NCBI RefSeq assembly: GCF_000164865.1
Contig: NC_014618.1
Span: 434,001 to 498,000 of the forward strand
Direction: 5' to 3'
DNA from: [Enterobacter] lignolyticus SCF1
Lineage (GTDB): Bacteria; Pseudomonadota; Gammaproteobacteria; Enterobacterales; Enterobacteriaceae
DNA: 64,000 bases
Part shown: one piece after another, positions 55,904 to 64,000 of the stretch
Layout: the number at the start of each line of letters is the position of its first letter
How positions within the stretch are numbered: position 1 is the stretch's first letter
Program-made: the position numbers and the translations under genes
Notes under the pieces: generated by a model
Database searches by the model: none
Told to the model about the DNA's origin: nothing
What the model saw: only the letters and a program-made list of their open reading frames with translations

Positions 55904-57874
55904 ATGGGGATCTTCACTATTGCCCCCCAGCACCTGCGCTTTGCGGTTAAGCTCGCCTGCGCCATCGTGCTGGCGCTGTTTGTCGGCTTTCATTTCGAAC
56001 TGGAAACGCCGCGCTGGGCGGTGCTCACCGCGGCGATTGTGGCGGCAGGCCCGGCGTTTGCCGCAGGCGGCGAACCGTGGTCCGGCGCCATCCGCTATCG
56101 CGGGATGCTGCGTATCTGCGGCACGTTCATCGGCTGTATTGCGGCGCTGACGATTATCATTGTGATGATCCGCGCGCCGCTGCTGATGATCCTGGTCTGC
56201 TGCCTGTGGGCCGGTTTCTGTACCTGGATCTCTTCCCTGGTGCGGGTAGAAAACTCCTACGCCTGGGGGCTGGCGGGATACACCGCGCTTATCATTATTA
56301 TCACCATTCAGAGCGCGCCGCTGCTGACGCCGCAGTTTGCCGTTGAGCGCTGCAGCGAAATCGTGATTGGCATTGTCTGCGCGATCGTCGCCGATCTGCT
56401 CTTTTCTCCCCGATCCATCAAACAGGAGATCGACCGCGAACTGGACGCTCTGCTGGTGGATCAGTACGCCCTGATGCAGCTTTGCATCCGTCACGGCGAC
56501 AGCATTGCAGTGGATAACGCCTGGAGCGCGCTGGTGCGGCGTACGCAGGCGCTGGACGGCATGCGCAGCAACCTGAATATGGAATCTTCCCGCTGGGCGA
56601 AAGCCAACCGCCGTCTGAAGGCGCTGAATACGCTGTCGCTGACGCTCATCACCCAGGCGTGTGAAACGTACCTTATTCAGAATACGCGCCCCGAGCTGAT
56701 TACCGACGCCTGGCGCGAAATGTTTAACGCGCCGGCGCAAACGGCGCAGGACGTGCATAAACAGCTCAAGCGTATGCGCCGTATCCTGAGCTGGACCGGT
56801 GAACACGATACGCCGGTCACCCTGTACAGCTGGGTCGGGGCCGCGACTCGCTATCAGCTGCTCAAGCGCGGCGTCGTCGGCAATGCGAAGATTAGCACCC
56901 GTGAAGAGGAGATTCTGCAGGGCGAAGTGGTAGTGAAGGCGGAGTCCGCTGAGCGCCACCACGCAATGATCAACTTCTGGCGTACCACACTCTCCTGCAT
57001 GCTCGGCACGCTGTTCTGGCTGTGGACCGGCTGGACATCCGGCAGCGGCGCTATGGTGATGATCGCCGTTGTGACCTCGCTGGCGATGCGTCTGCCCAAC
57101 CCGCGTATGGTTGCCATCGACTTTCTGTATGGCACGGTCGCCGCGCTGCCGATTGGCGCTTTTTTCTTCCTGGTGGTTATCCCCTCGACGCAGCAAAGCA
57201 TGCTGCTGCTCTGCCTGAGCCTGGCGGTGCTGGCGTTCTTTATCGGTATTGAGGTGCAGAAACGGCGGCTGGGGTCGCTGGGCGCGCTGGCCAGCACCAT
57301 TAATATTATCGTGCTTGATAACCCCATGACCTTCCACTTCAGCCAGTTTCTCGACAGCGCGTTGGGCCAGCTGGTGGGCTGCTTTGTGGCGCTGATGGTC
57401 ATTCTGCTGGTGCGCGACAATTCGCAGTCGCGCACTGGGCGCGTGCTGTTGAACCAGTTTGTGTCGGCGGCAGTCTCGTCGCTGACGACCAATACGGCGC
57501 GTCGTAAGGAAAACCACCTGCCGGCGCTGTACCAGCAGCTGTTTTTACTGCTGAATAAATTTCCCGGCGATCTGGCGAAGTTTCGCCTCGCGCTGACGCT
57601 CATCATCGCCCATCAGCGCCTGCGCGATGCGCCGGTGCCGGTGAATGACGACCTCTCATTGTTTCACCGCCAGATGCGACGGACGGCGGATAAGCTGATT
57701 TCCGCCAGCAGCGATGACCGGCGGCGCCGCTACTTTAACCGCTTGCTGGAAGAGCTGGATGTCTACCAGGAGAAGCTGCGAATCTGGGAGGCGCCGCCGC
57801 AGGTGACGGAGCCTGTGGAGCGCCTGGCGGGGATGCTGCGCAAATACCAGCGTGCGCTGACGGAAAGCCAATAG
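55904..57874 (+). CDS. aaeB: Aromatic carboxylic acid efflux pump AaeB
   Basis: Inner-membrane transporter of the FUSC (aromatic acid exporter) family, 656 residues. Two membrane blocks, each of about five or six segments (from residue 10 and from residue 370), are joined by cytosolic regions; the C-terminal cytosolic part begins near residue 510. Last gene of aaeXAB, followed by an intrinsic terminator. Confidence 0.96.
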   Translation: MGIFTIAPQHLRFAVKLACAIVLALFVGFHFELETPRWAVLTAAIVAAGPAFAAGGEPWSGAIRYRGMLRICGTFIGCIAALTIIIVMIRAPLLMILVCCLWAGFCTWISSLVRVENSYAWGLAGYTALIIIITIQSAPLLTPQFAVERCSEIVIGIVCAIVADLLFSPRSIKQEIDRELDALLVDQYALMQLCIRHGDSIAVDNAWSALVRRTQALDGMRSNLNMESSRWAKANRRLKALNTLSLTLITQACETYLIQNTRPELITDAWREMFNAPAQTAQDVHKQLKRMRRILSWTGEHDTPVTLYSWVGAATRYQLLKRGVVGNAKISTREEEILQGEVVVKAESAERHHAMINFWRTTLSCMLGTLFWLWTGWTSGSGAMVMIAVVTSLAMRLPNPRMVAIDFLYGTVAALPIGAFFFLVVIPSTQQSMLLLCLSLAVLAFFIGIEVQKRRLGSLGALASTINIIVLDNPMTFHFSQFLDSALGQLVGCFVALMVILLVRDNSQSRTGRVLLNQFVSAAVSSLTTNTARRKENHLPALYQQLFLLLNKFPGDLAKFRLALTLIIAHQRLRDAPVPVNDDLSLFHRQMRRTADKLISASSDDRRRRYFNRLLEELDVYQEKLRIWEAPPQVTEPVERLAGMLRKYQRALTESQ

Positions 57875-57879
57875 CGAGA

Positions 57880-57906
57880 ACCGACGCCGAAAGCGTCGGT
57901 TTTTTT
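57880..57906 (+). terminator. aaeXAB terminator
   Basis: ACCGACGC (57880-57887) pairs perfectly with GCGTCGGT (57893-57900) around CGAAA, followed by a T run. It is 6 bp after the aaeB stop. Confidence 0.95.
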
Positions 57907-58033
57907 ATCGCTATACTTACTCGTTAGTAAAAGGCATAACCAGGCCGGGGGCGACCGTCTGTACATCGGGGGATGGTGAGCGATAAAGGTCAGGGCGGCC
58001 ACGGCTGCCCGTCGGGGGAGGAGAGCGCAGGCT

Positions 58034-58309
58034 ATGAAAATCTACACGTTTGATTTTAATAAGATAGACACTCAGGGGGATTTTTATCGCGAGTTTTCTC
58101 AGGTATTTGCCTTGCAACGCGATGATGTCAGCGATCTTGATTCACTCTGGAAGGTCGTCACCCGCAGCGACCTCCCGCTTCCGCTGGAGATAGAGTTTAT
58201 CCATCTGGCGGAAAAGCAGCGTCGGCGCTACGGTGCGCTGATTTTACTGTTCGATGAGGCGGAGGAAGAGCTGGAAGGGGCGCTGCGTTTTAACGTACGT
58301 CACCGGTAA
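58034..58309 (+). CDS. yhcO: Barstar-family protein YhcO
   Basis: 91-residue protein of the barstar (ribonuclease inhibitor) family, with MKIYTFDFNKIDTQGDFYREF at the start and the acidic middle LDSLWKVVTRSDLPLPLEIEF. No barnase-like ribonuclease gene is beside it, so what it inhibits, if anything, is unknown. It is transcribed alone between aaeB and the yhcN pair. Confidence 0.92.
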   Translation: MKIYTFDFNKIDTQGDFYREFSQVFALQRDDVSDLDSLWKVVTRSDLPLPLEIEFIHLAEKQRRRYGALILLFDEAEEELEGALRFNVRHR

Positions 58310-58323
58310 AGCGCAATAAACCC

Positions 58324-58371
58324 AAAAAAAAAGCCCCCGACAGGCGGGGGCAAGTCGTCGGATTAGACGAC
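58324..58371 (-). terminator. Terminator after the distal yhcN paralogue
   Basis: On the minus strand a small stem GTCGTC/GACGAC (58354-58371) is followed by GCCCCCG/CGGGGGC (58333-58351) and nine T residues. The second stem is the terminator; the first may stabilise the mRNA end. Confidence 0.88.
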
Positions 58372-58377
58372 GAGGGT

Positions 58378-58644
58378 TTATTTGTACAGTTCTGCAGTCG
58401 CATGCCAGGTGTCGCCGGTATGCGCTTCAATAATACGGTAGCTGCTGGCGCCTTCCTGCTGGGCTTTTGCTGCCAGCTCCTGACGCATATCCATCGGCGC
58501 GCTGCCAATCTGGGAGACAGAGATAGTCCCCATAGACTGCAGGTTTTGCGCCTGCTCGGCGGTAACCTGATGTACTGCAGCGCCTGCGCTAAAGGAAAGA
58601 ACGGAAGCCAGGCCCAGTGATGCGATGATAAGTGCTTTTTTCAT
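58378..58644 (-). CDS. YhcN/BhsA-like DUF1471 periplasmic protein, second copy
   Basis: 88-residue protein with a signal peptide (MKKALIIASLGLASVLSFSAGA) and one YhcN domain: the paired features APMDMRQEL, GASSYRIIEA and the end WHATAELYK are shared with the neighbour at 58758-59021. Proteins of this family (BhsA, McbA, YhcN) act in stress resistance, biofilm and acid response, by unknown mechanisms. It appears to come from a tandem duplication that E. coli K-12 lacks. Confidence 0.9.
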   Translation of the reverse strand: MKKALIIASLGLASVLSFSAGAAVHQVTAEQAQNLQSMGTISVSQIGSAPMDMRQELAAKAQQEGASSYRIIEAHTGDTWHATAELYK

Positions 58645-58757
58645 GATCTTTACTCCGGAATAGGGTGCTCATTGCGGCAAGAAGGTGTGAACAGCGTTTT
58701 TTTATGCCTGGTGCCGCAACGGAAAATTCAACATGTATGTCCGACTATCGGAAAACC

Positions 58758-59021
58758 TTATTTGTACAGTTCAGCAGTCGCGTGCCAGTGGTCGCCGGTG
58801 CGTGCTTCAATGACGCGATAAGAAGAAGCGCCTTGCTCCTGCGCTTTTTGATTCAGCATGTCGTGCATGTCCATCGGTGAAGACCCTACTGCGCCCACGG
58901 ATACGGTACCGAGGGACTGGCGGTTTGCCGCCTGATCTGCATTGATGGAATCTGCTGCGAAAGCGCCGAAAGAGAGAACGGAAAGGATGCTCAGAGCGGC
59001 AACTGTGGTTTTGATTTTCAT
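58758..59021 (-). CDS. yhcN: YhcN stress-response protein
   Basis: 87-residue periplasmic DUF1471 protein. The start MKIKTTVAALSILSVLSFGAFA at 59021 gives the length of E. coli YhcN, and the signal peptide is almost the same; three in-frame codons upstream with another ATG are possible. In E. coli it helps in the response to acid and peroxide. It lies 113 bp ahead of its paralogue on the same strand. Confidence 0.94.
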   Translation of the reverse strand: MKIKTTVAALSILSVLSFGAFAADSINADQAANRQSLGTVSVGAVGSSPMDMHDMLNQKAQEQGASSYRVIEARTGDHWHATAELYK

Positions 59022-59401
59022 AATATTCACCTCGTCGAATTTTTTATCAGGGCCTTTGTTTCGTGACCCTCATCACAAAATCAAGTATACACTAGTCACC
59101 GCGTAAATTAATACTCTGCTAATTGTTGCTTGGGTAATTAAATGTCAAAAAACGTCATTTTTATAACGCAAAAGAATTAAAAATGTGATTAACAGGCATG
59201 GAATTGAAAATATTTATAATTAAATCATGGCGATAAGTGGGTTTGATGTTTTGTGCGATTTTGCTTAGTTGTATTCACTGGGTGAATGATTTTGGGTGGT
59301 GAAACGCACTAAATGTTAAATAAACAGCGGGGGAATGTAGCGGCTGCGTTGGCATCAGTAACGGGAAAACTCTCCGACCCAGGCCGGAGAGTGAAGGGGG
59401 A
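59022..59401. other. Gene-free region between argR and yhcN
   Basis: 380 bp without a credible gene. The yhcN leader has AGGTG before the start, and the middle (59100-59340) is very A/T rich. The argR terminator is at the other end. No clear sigma-70 promoter, CRP site or repeat stood out. Confidence 0.6.
59365..59392 (-). terminator. argR terminator
   Basis: On the minus strand ACTCTCCG (59385-59392) pairs with CGGAGAGT (59369-59376), followed by TTTT within 59366-59369. It is 10 bp after the argR stop. Confidence 0.8.
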
Positions 59402-59872
59402 TCAGAGCTCTTGTTCGAACAGCACCAGAATGGCTTCGTAGAGATCTTTCACGGTAAAACCGCGGGCGGGCGTCGTGAAAATCGTGTCGTCACCGGCAAT
59501 GCTGCCGAGGATACCTTCGGCTTTGCCCAATGAATCCAGCAGGCGGGCGATAAGCTGCGCGGCGCCCGGGCTGGTATGGATGACGACGACGGCATCGTTG
59601 TAGTCGATATCCAGCACCAGGTTTTTCAGCGGGCTGGAGGTGGTCGGAACGCCAAGCTCCGCCGGGAGGCAATAGACCATCTCCATTTTGGCGTTGCGGG
59701 TACGCACGGCGCCAAACTTCGTTAACATGCGGGAGACCTTGGACTGATTGATATTATCGAAGCCCTCCTCCTGCAGCGCCTGGACTATCTCTCCCTGAGA
59801 GCTGAATTTTTCTTCTTTAAGCAGCGATTTGAACGCCTTGATTAATTCTTCTTGCTTCGCCGAGCTTCGCAT
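59402..59872 (-). CDS. argR: Arginine repressor
   Basis: ArgR is a hexameric repressor of arginine synthesis and a XerCD accessory factor at cer. The 156-residue protein has the N-terminal winged helix (SSQGEIVQALQEEGFDNINQSKVSRML) and the C-terminal arginine-binding, trimer-forming domain with GSIAGDDTIF. Length is standard. It controls itself through ARG boxes just upstream. Divergent from mdh, as in E. coli. Confidence 0.98.
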   Translation of the reverse strand: MRSSAKQEELIKAFKSLLKEEKFSSQGEIVQALQEEGFDNINQSKVSRMLTKFGAVRTRNAKMEMVYCLPAELGVPTTSSPLKNLVLDIDYNDAVVVIHTSPGAAQLIARLLDSLGKAEGILGSIAGDDTIFTTPARGFTVKDLYEAILVLFEQEL

Positions 59873-60285
59873 AAGTCACCCGTGTAATGGCCGTAAAAAC
59901 AACATTATTATGCATATGGATGAATTTTTATGCAAACTATCTGCCGTGATAATGGCTGAAATAATGTTATGAAAGCCGCAGATTTTATCAAAATTTGTTA
60001 TCGAGAAACATGCTTTCGTCACGGGACGCAAATAAGGGAAAAAGTAAACCAATTGTTATAAAAATGATGTTGTTTTGCCGCAGTTGCCGGGTGTATTGTA
60101 ACCAGCAGTCTACCGATTACGTTGTCGCGGATACCTGTCACAGGTTGCAGAATGTGCGATGACATGCATTGCTGCGGGGAACCCCGCATTCTTCTGCTAA
60201 GTTTATTGTCATTATTAACCTCGTGAATTAAGGTTGCCGCAACGGAGTTACGGTAGATGAAATTAACCATAATAAGGAGTTTAGG
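59873..60285. promoter_or_regulatory. Divergent argR/mdh control region
   Basis: 413 bp without a gene. It holds the argR ARG boxes (59899-59936) and the mdh leader with ribosome-binding site AAGGAG. Dyads ACCTG-TCA-CAGGT (60133-60145) and TGCGGGG-AA-CCCCGCA (60173-60188) are visible near mdh. I expect ArcA and CRP control of mdh from E. coli knowledge but cannot point to a convincing site. Confidence 0.65.
59899..59936 (-). promoter_or_regulatory. Pair of ARG boxes for argR autoregulation
   Basis: GATGAATTTTTATGCAAA (59919-59936) matches the ArgR consensus WNTGAATWWWWATTCANW with one core mismatch; a weaker box is at 59899-59916. They are 2 bp apart, which is the unusual spacing of the argR gene itself, most ArgR targets having 3 bp. 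Confidence 0.8.
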
Positions 60286-61224
60286 ATGAAAGTCGCAGTC
60301 CTCGGCGCAGCTGGCGGTATTGGCCAGGCGCTTGCCCTACTACTTAAGACCCAACTGCCTTCCGGCTCAGAACTTTCTCTGTACGATATCGCGCCAGTGA
60401 CCCCTGGTGTGGCAGTTGACCTCAGCCATATCCCGACCGCAGTAAAAATCAAAGGCTTCTCCGGTGAAGATGCAACACCGGCGCTGGAAGGCGCAGACGT
60501 GGTGCTGATCTCCGCAGGCGTAGCGCGCAAGCCTGGGATGGATCGCTCCGATCTGTTCAACGTTAACGCCGGCATCGTGAAAAACCTCGTGCAGCAGATT
60601 GCGAAAACCTGCCCGAAAGCCTGCATCGGCATTATTACTAACCCGGTTAACACCACGGTGGCTATCGCGGCCGAAGTGCTGAAAAAAGCGGGCGTTTACG
60701 ACAAGAACAAACTGTTCGGCGTCACCACGCTGGACATCATTCGTTCAAACACCTTTGTGGGCGAACTGAAAGGCAAGCAGCCGACCGACGTTGAAGTGCC
60801 GGTTATCGGCGGACACTCCGGCGTGACCATTCTGCCGCTGCTGTCGCAGATCCCGGGCGTAAGCTTCTCCGAGAAGGAAGTCGCTGACCTGACCAAACGT
60901 ATCCAGAATGCGGGTACCGAAGTGGTTGAAGCAAAAGCGGGCGGCGGTTCGGCAACGCTGTCTATGGGCCAGGCGGCAGCTCGTTTCGGCCTGTCTCTGG
61001 TGCGCGCCATGCAGGGCGAGAAAGGCGTGGTTGAATGCGCCTATGTAGAAGGTGACGGCCAGTATGCGCGTTTCTTCTCTCAGCCGCTGCTGCTGGGCAA
61101 AAACGGTATCGAAGAGCGTCGTGCGATTGGCGCCCTGAGCGCGTTTGAACAGCAGGCGCTGGAAGGCATGCTGGACACGCTGAAGAAAGATATCACCCTG
61201 GGCGAAGAGTTCGTGAACAAATAA
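60286..61224 (+). CDS. mdh: Malate dehydrogenase
   Basis: NAD-dependent enzyme of the citric acid cycle that interconverts malate and oxaloacetate. The 312-residue protein has GAAGGIGQALALLLK for NAD, the substrate Arg loop RKPGMDRSDLFNVNAGI, and the catalytic His in GGHSGVTILPLLSQ with its Asp partner in TLDIIRSN. Standard length; ends at a bidirectional terminator shared with degS. Confidence 0.98.
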   Translation: MKVAVLGAAGGIGQALALLLKTQLPSGSELSLYDIAPVTPGVAVDLSHIPTAVKIKGFSGEDATPALEGADVVLISAGVARKPGMDRSDLFNVNAGIVKNLVQQIAKTCPKACIGIITNPVNTTVAIAAEVLKKAGVYDKNKLFGVTTLDIIRSNTFVGELKGKQPTDVEVPVIGGHSGVTILPLLSQIPGVSFSEKEVADLTKRIQNAGTEVVEAKAGGGSATLSMGQAAARFGLSLVRAMQGEKGVVECAYVEGDGQYARFFSQPLLLGKNGIEERRAIGALSAFEQQALEGMLDTLKKDITLGEEFVNK

Positions 61225-61238
61225 GCGAAGCGCGTCCT

Positions 61239-61273
61239 GAAAAAAACCGGAGCTGAAATGCTCCGGTTTTTTT
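61239..61273. terminator. Bidirectional mdh/degS terminator
   Basis: AAAAAACCGGAGC (61241-61252 region) pairs with GCTCCGGTTTTTT (61260-61272) around TGAAAT. T runs occur on both strands, serving mdh (plus) and degS (minus). Confidence 0.95.
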
Positions 61274-61280
61274 ATGGCTG

Positions 61281-62351
61281 TCAGTTGGTTGCCGGATATT
61301 CCTGCACGGTAACCTTCAGGGTTATCTGCTTGTCGTCACGCATCACCACCACCGGGATATCGGAGCCCGGGCGGATCTCTGCAACCTGGTCCATGGTCTC
61401 CAGCGCCGAGATGGCCGGTTTGCCGTTGACGCTGATGATGACGTCGTTCACCTGGATGCCTGCCAGCGCGGCCGGGCCGCCTGGGGAGACTTCATTCACC
61501 ACAATACCCTGAATCTGATCGAGCCCGCCGCCCTGCGGCGCGTGCATTGGCGTAATTTCGCGGCCGCCAATGCCGATATAGCCGCGGATAACCCGCCCGT
61601 CGCGAATCAGCTTATCCATGATCTTGGTCGCCAGCTGGAAAGGAATGGCGAAGCCGATCCCCTCCGGTGTTTCGCCGTCATTGCTCTTGTCAAACGACAG
61701 CGTGTTGATGCCCATCAGCTCGCCCAGCGAGTTAATCAACGCGCCGCCGGAGTTGCCGTGGTTAATCGACGCATCGGTTTGCAGGAAGTTTTGTCGGCCC
61801 GACGGGTTTAAACCAATACGCCCGGTGGCGCTGATAATCCCCTGAGTCACGGTTTGTCCGAGGTTATAGGGGTTGCCGATGGCCAGTACCACGTCCCCAA
61901 TGTGCGGTATGCGTTTTGGGTTGATGGGGATGACCGGAAGACCGCCGGCGGCATTGATTTTCAGCACCGCAAGGTCAGTCAGGCTGTCGGAGCCGACGAG
62001 CAGCGCTTCGAAGACGCGGCCATCCTGCAACGCGACAATAATTTGGTCGGCATCGTTGATGACGTGTTTGTTGGTGATGATATAGCCGCGTTCATCCATG
62101 ATGACGCCGGAGCCAAGCGTGCGGATCTCCAGCCGGTTATTGCTGCTGGAATTCACCCCGCGGTTATAGACGTTCACCACCGCAGGCGCCGCGCGTTTTA
62201 CCGCCGGGTTATAGCTCGCCGGCGACTCATCGGCGCTGTCGTAAGGGACCGACGACAGCGCGTTAAACTGGCGTAAAGAGGGCATAGCGACCAACAGCAG
62301 GCCGCCGACAATCAAACCGATTGTGACCGAACGTAAGAGCTTTACAAACAT
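61281..62351 (-). CDS. degS: Outer-membrane stress sensor protease DegS
   Basis: DegS senses misfolded porin C-termini through its PDZ domain and cuts RseA, starting the sigma-E response. I start at MFVKLLRSVTIGLIVGGLL (62351), 356 residues; the upstream in-frame ATG at 62393 is not conserved. One N-terminal membrane anchor, then the trypsin-like domain with the triad in TNKHVIND, TDLAVLKI and HGNSGGAL, and a single PDZ domain (about 255-345). Family length 355. Confidence 0.96.
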   Translation of the reverse strand: MFVKLLRSVTIGLIVGGLLLVAMPSLRQFNALSSVPYDSADESPASYNPAVKRAAPAVVNVYNRGVNSSSNNRLEIRTLGSGVIMDERGYIITNKHVINDADQIIVALQDGRVFEALLVGSDSLTDLAVLKINAAGGLPVIPINPKRIPHIGDVVLAIGNPYNLGQTVTQGIISATGRIGLNPSGRQNFLQTDASINHGNSGGALINSLGELMGINTLSFDKSNDGETPEGIGFAIPFQLATKIMDKLIRDGRVIRGYIGIGGREITPMHAPQGGGLDQIQGIVVNEVSPGGPAALAGIQVNDVIISVNGKPAISALETMDQVAEIRPGSDIPVVVMRDDKQITLKVTVQEYPATN

Positions 62352-62441
62352 GATGCAGTTATCGCTGGTAAGGAAACTGGCGCAGCATACCACGACTTAA
62401 CCGGACATCACACGCGGGCGATGTCCGTAAGCGTGCAGCCG

Positions 62442-63818
62442 TTAGCGCAGGATCAGGTAGAGGCTCTGATTACCGCGCATGACGTTCAGCGCAATAATCG
62501 CCGGTTTTGCCTCCAGAAGCTTACGCATTTCGGCAATCGACTGTATCCGCTGGCGGTTGATGCCAATGATCACATCGTCCTTGTGCAGACCGGCCTGAGC
62601 GGCGGGGCTGGCCTTGTCGACGTCATTAATGACAATACCTTTGGTGCCATCCTTCATCTGGCCGTCGCTGAGCGACGCCCCCTGCAGCGACGGCGAGATA
62701 AGCTCGGCGCTGGCGGTCGACGAGGTGCTCTTATCCAGCGTGACCTCAACGTCCAGCGGTTTCCCGTCGCGCAGCAGGCCGAGTTTCACTTTGGTGCCCG
62801 GCGCCGTCGTGGCGATGCGCGAGCGCAGCTCGGAAAAGCTGCTGAGCGGCTTGTCGTTGAGGCTGACGATAACGTCCCCGGATTTAATACCTGCTTTCGC
62901 TGAGCCGGAGCCTGGCAGCACTTCGCTGACGAAGGCGCCGCGCTGAACGTTGATATTAAAGGCCTTCGCGATATCTGCGGTCATCTCCATGCCCTTGATG
63001 CCCAGCAGGCCGCGCTTGATTTCGCCGTACTTAATCAGCTGATCGGCGAGCGTCTGCGCCATATTGCTCGGGATGGCGAAGCCAATGCCGATGCTGCCGC
63101 CGCCGGGCGCCAGAATCGCGGTGTTGATGCCGATGAGTTCGCCGTTAAGGTTCAGCAGAGCCCCGCCGGAGTTGCCCCGGTTGATAGAGGCATCGGTCTG
63201 GATGAAGTTTTCCAGGCCTTCAAGGTTCAGGCCGCTGCGTCCCAGCGCGGAGATAATGCCTGAGGTAGCGGTTTGCCCAAGGCCGAACGGGTTGCCGACG
63301 GCGACGGCGAAATCGCCGACGCGCAGTTTGTCGGAGTCGGCGATGGCTATCTGCGTAAGGTTGCTGGGGTTTTGAATCTGAATCAGCGCGATATCGCTCT
63401 GGTCGTCGCTGCCGACCAGTTTGGCGTCGAATTCACGGCCGTCGTTGAGCTGAACGCTGATTTTCTGCGCCTGGCTGATAACGTGGTTATTGGTCAGCAC
63501 ATAGCCTTTTTTCGCATCGATGATGACGCCCGAGCCCAGCCCTTCGAAAGGCTGCGCCTGCTGACTGTCCGGCCCCCCTTCGCCAAAATACTTTTTCAGC
63601 TCTTCCGGTATCTGTTCACGCTGAGCGGGCGTGGCGGTTCCTTCAACCTGCACGCTCACGACAGCCGGGAGAACCTTTTCCAGCATCGGCGCAAGGCTTG
63701 GCAGCTGACCCTGACCCGGGACCTGCGTCGGCAGAGAGGCGGCGACCGGCGCAGCGGCGCCGAGAGATAATCCAACACTTAACGCTAATGCACTTAATAG
63801 TAATGTATTTTTCTTCAT
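62442..63818 (-). CDS. degQ: Periplasmic serine endoprotease DegQ
   Basis: HtrA-family protease and chaperone of the periplasm. The 458-residue precursor has a Sec signal peptide (MKKNTLLLSALALSVGLSLG, cleavage after AAS near residue 28), the triad in TNNHVISQ, SDIALIQI and RGNSGGALL, and two PDZ domains (about 260-350 and 370-450). E. coli DegQ has 455 residues. It lies 90 bp upstream of degS on the same strand. Confidence 0.96.
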   Translation of the reverse strand: MKKNTLLLSALALSVGLSLGAAAPVAASLPTQVPGQGQLPSLAPMLEKVLPAVVSVQVEGTATPAQREQIPEELKKYFGEGGPDSQQAQPFEGLGSGVIIDAKKGYVLTNNHVISQAQKISVQLNDGREFDAKLVGSDDQSDIALIQIQNPSNLTQIAIADSDKLRVGDFAVAVGNPFGLGQTATSGIISALGRSGLNLEGLENFIQTDASINRGNSGGALLNLNGELIGINTAILAPGGGSIGIGFAIPSNMAQTLADQLIKYGEIKRGLLGIKGMEMTADIAKAFNINVQRGAFVSEVLPGSGSAKAGIKSGDVIVSLNDKPLSSFSELRSRIATTAPGTKVKLGLLRDGKPLDVEVTLDKSTSSTASAELISPSLQGASLSDGQMKDGTKGIVINDVDKASPAAQAGLHKDDVIIGINRQRIQSIAEMRKLLEAKPAIIALNVMRGNQSLYLILR

Positions 63819-64000
63819 CGATGCTGGCTCTCGTAACCTGAGGTGTGAGAAAAAGACCGCCTAAAACAATCCGATGTTATTGAATTTTCAAACGGCTAAC
63901 AATGAGGCTGGTGATTAAATAATAGCTGGGATGAGTCGGGAAGGGCGGGCGCAGCGGCTGCGCCCGTAAAAAATAACTGTAATAAGGCGTTAATCGCGTT
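63819..64000. other. degQ upstream region
   Basis: 182 bp to the window end without a recognisable gene. It should hold the degQ promoter. A strong inverted repeat CGGGCGCAG (63946-63954)/CTGCGCCCG (63958-63966) with a 3-nt loop is present but has no T run in either direction. Confidence 0.5.

Noticed and set aside
55895..57517. Open frame of 540 codons antisense to aaeB
   Set aside because: A shadow frame with a composition dominated by Arg, Gln and His; aaeB on the other strand is a well-known full-length pump gene.
58034..58309. YhcO (barstar-like) as antitoxin of a toxin-antitoxin or polymorphic toxin system
   Set aside because: There is no ribonuclease or toxin gene next to it, and the flanks are ordinary core genes.

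Overview
The window is chromosomal DNA from a member of the Enterobacteriaceae. Protein sequences and gene order match the E. coli 71-74 min region very closely (secY-rpmJ, the alpha ribosomal-protein operon, the def and dprA clusters, an rrnD-type operon, yhdWXYZ, acrEF, fis, accBC, mreBCD, tldD, aaeXAB, argR, mdh, degSQ). It is not E. coli: aroQ and an msrPQ pair sit beside accBC, a FucR-like DeoR regulator sits between tldD and aaeR, yhcN is duplicated, and the expected yhdJ between fis and yhdU is absent. The 16S gene is of the Enterobacter/Klebsiella/Citrobacter kind; I do not assign a genus from memory.

Layout. 1-4142: end of the spc operon (secY, rpmJ) and the whole alpha operon (rpsM, rpsK, rpsD, rpoA, rplQ) with its S4-binding leader. 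4208-5279: yhdN, zntR, arfA. 5280-10048 (minus): def-fmt-rsmB-trkA and then mscL. 10180-13968 (plus): dprA, smg, yrdD, tsaC, aroE, yrdB, meeting yrdA tail to tail. 14499-20230: rRNA operon with P1/P2, 16S, tRNA-Glu, 23S, 5S, tRNA-Thr, a second 5S and a strong terminator. 20237-24391 (minus): amino-acid ABC transporter yhdWXYZ behind a sigma-54 type promoter. 24868-30809: yhdV, acrEF with divergent acrS, yhdU. 30952-32239: dusB-fis. 32596-40467 (minus): prmA, panF, yhdT, accC, accB, aroQ, msrQ, msrP, acuI. 40686-52936 (plus): csrD, mreBCD, maf, rng, yhdP, tldD. 52985-59021: FucR-like regulator, aaeR/aaeXAB, yhcO, two yhcN paralogues. 59402-63818: argR, mdh, degS, degQ.

The genes form a growth-related core: translation machinery (ribosomal proteins, rRNA, tRNAs, Fmt, Def, RsmB, DusB, PrmA, TsaC, ArfA), transcription (RpoA, Fis), protein export and envelope (SecY, MreBCD, YhdP, AcrEF, AaeAB, DegS, DegQ, MsrPQ, MscL, TrkA), and central metabolism (AccBC, AroE, AroQ, Mdh, PanF).

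I found no prophage, transposon, CRISPR array or defence island, and no convincing undescribed multi-gene system. The observations most worth a second look are small: a perfect 13-bp inverted repeat that covers the msrP ribosome-binding site, tRNA-Glu in an rrnD-position operon, a compensatory base-pair change between the two 5S genes, the orphan FucR-like regulator placed directly behind a terminator, and the sigma-54 promoter of yhdWXYZ.
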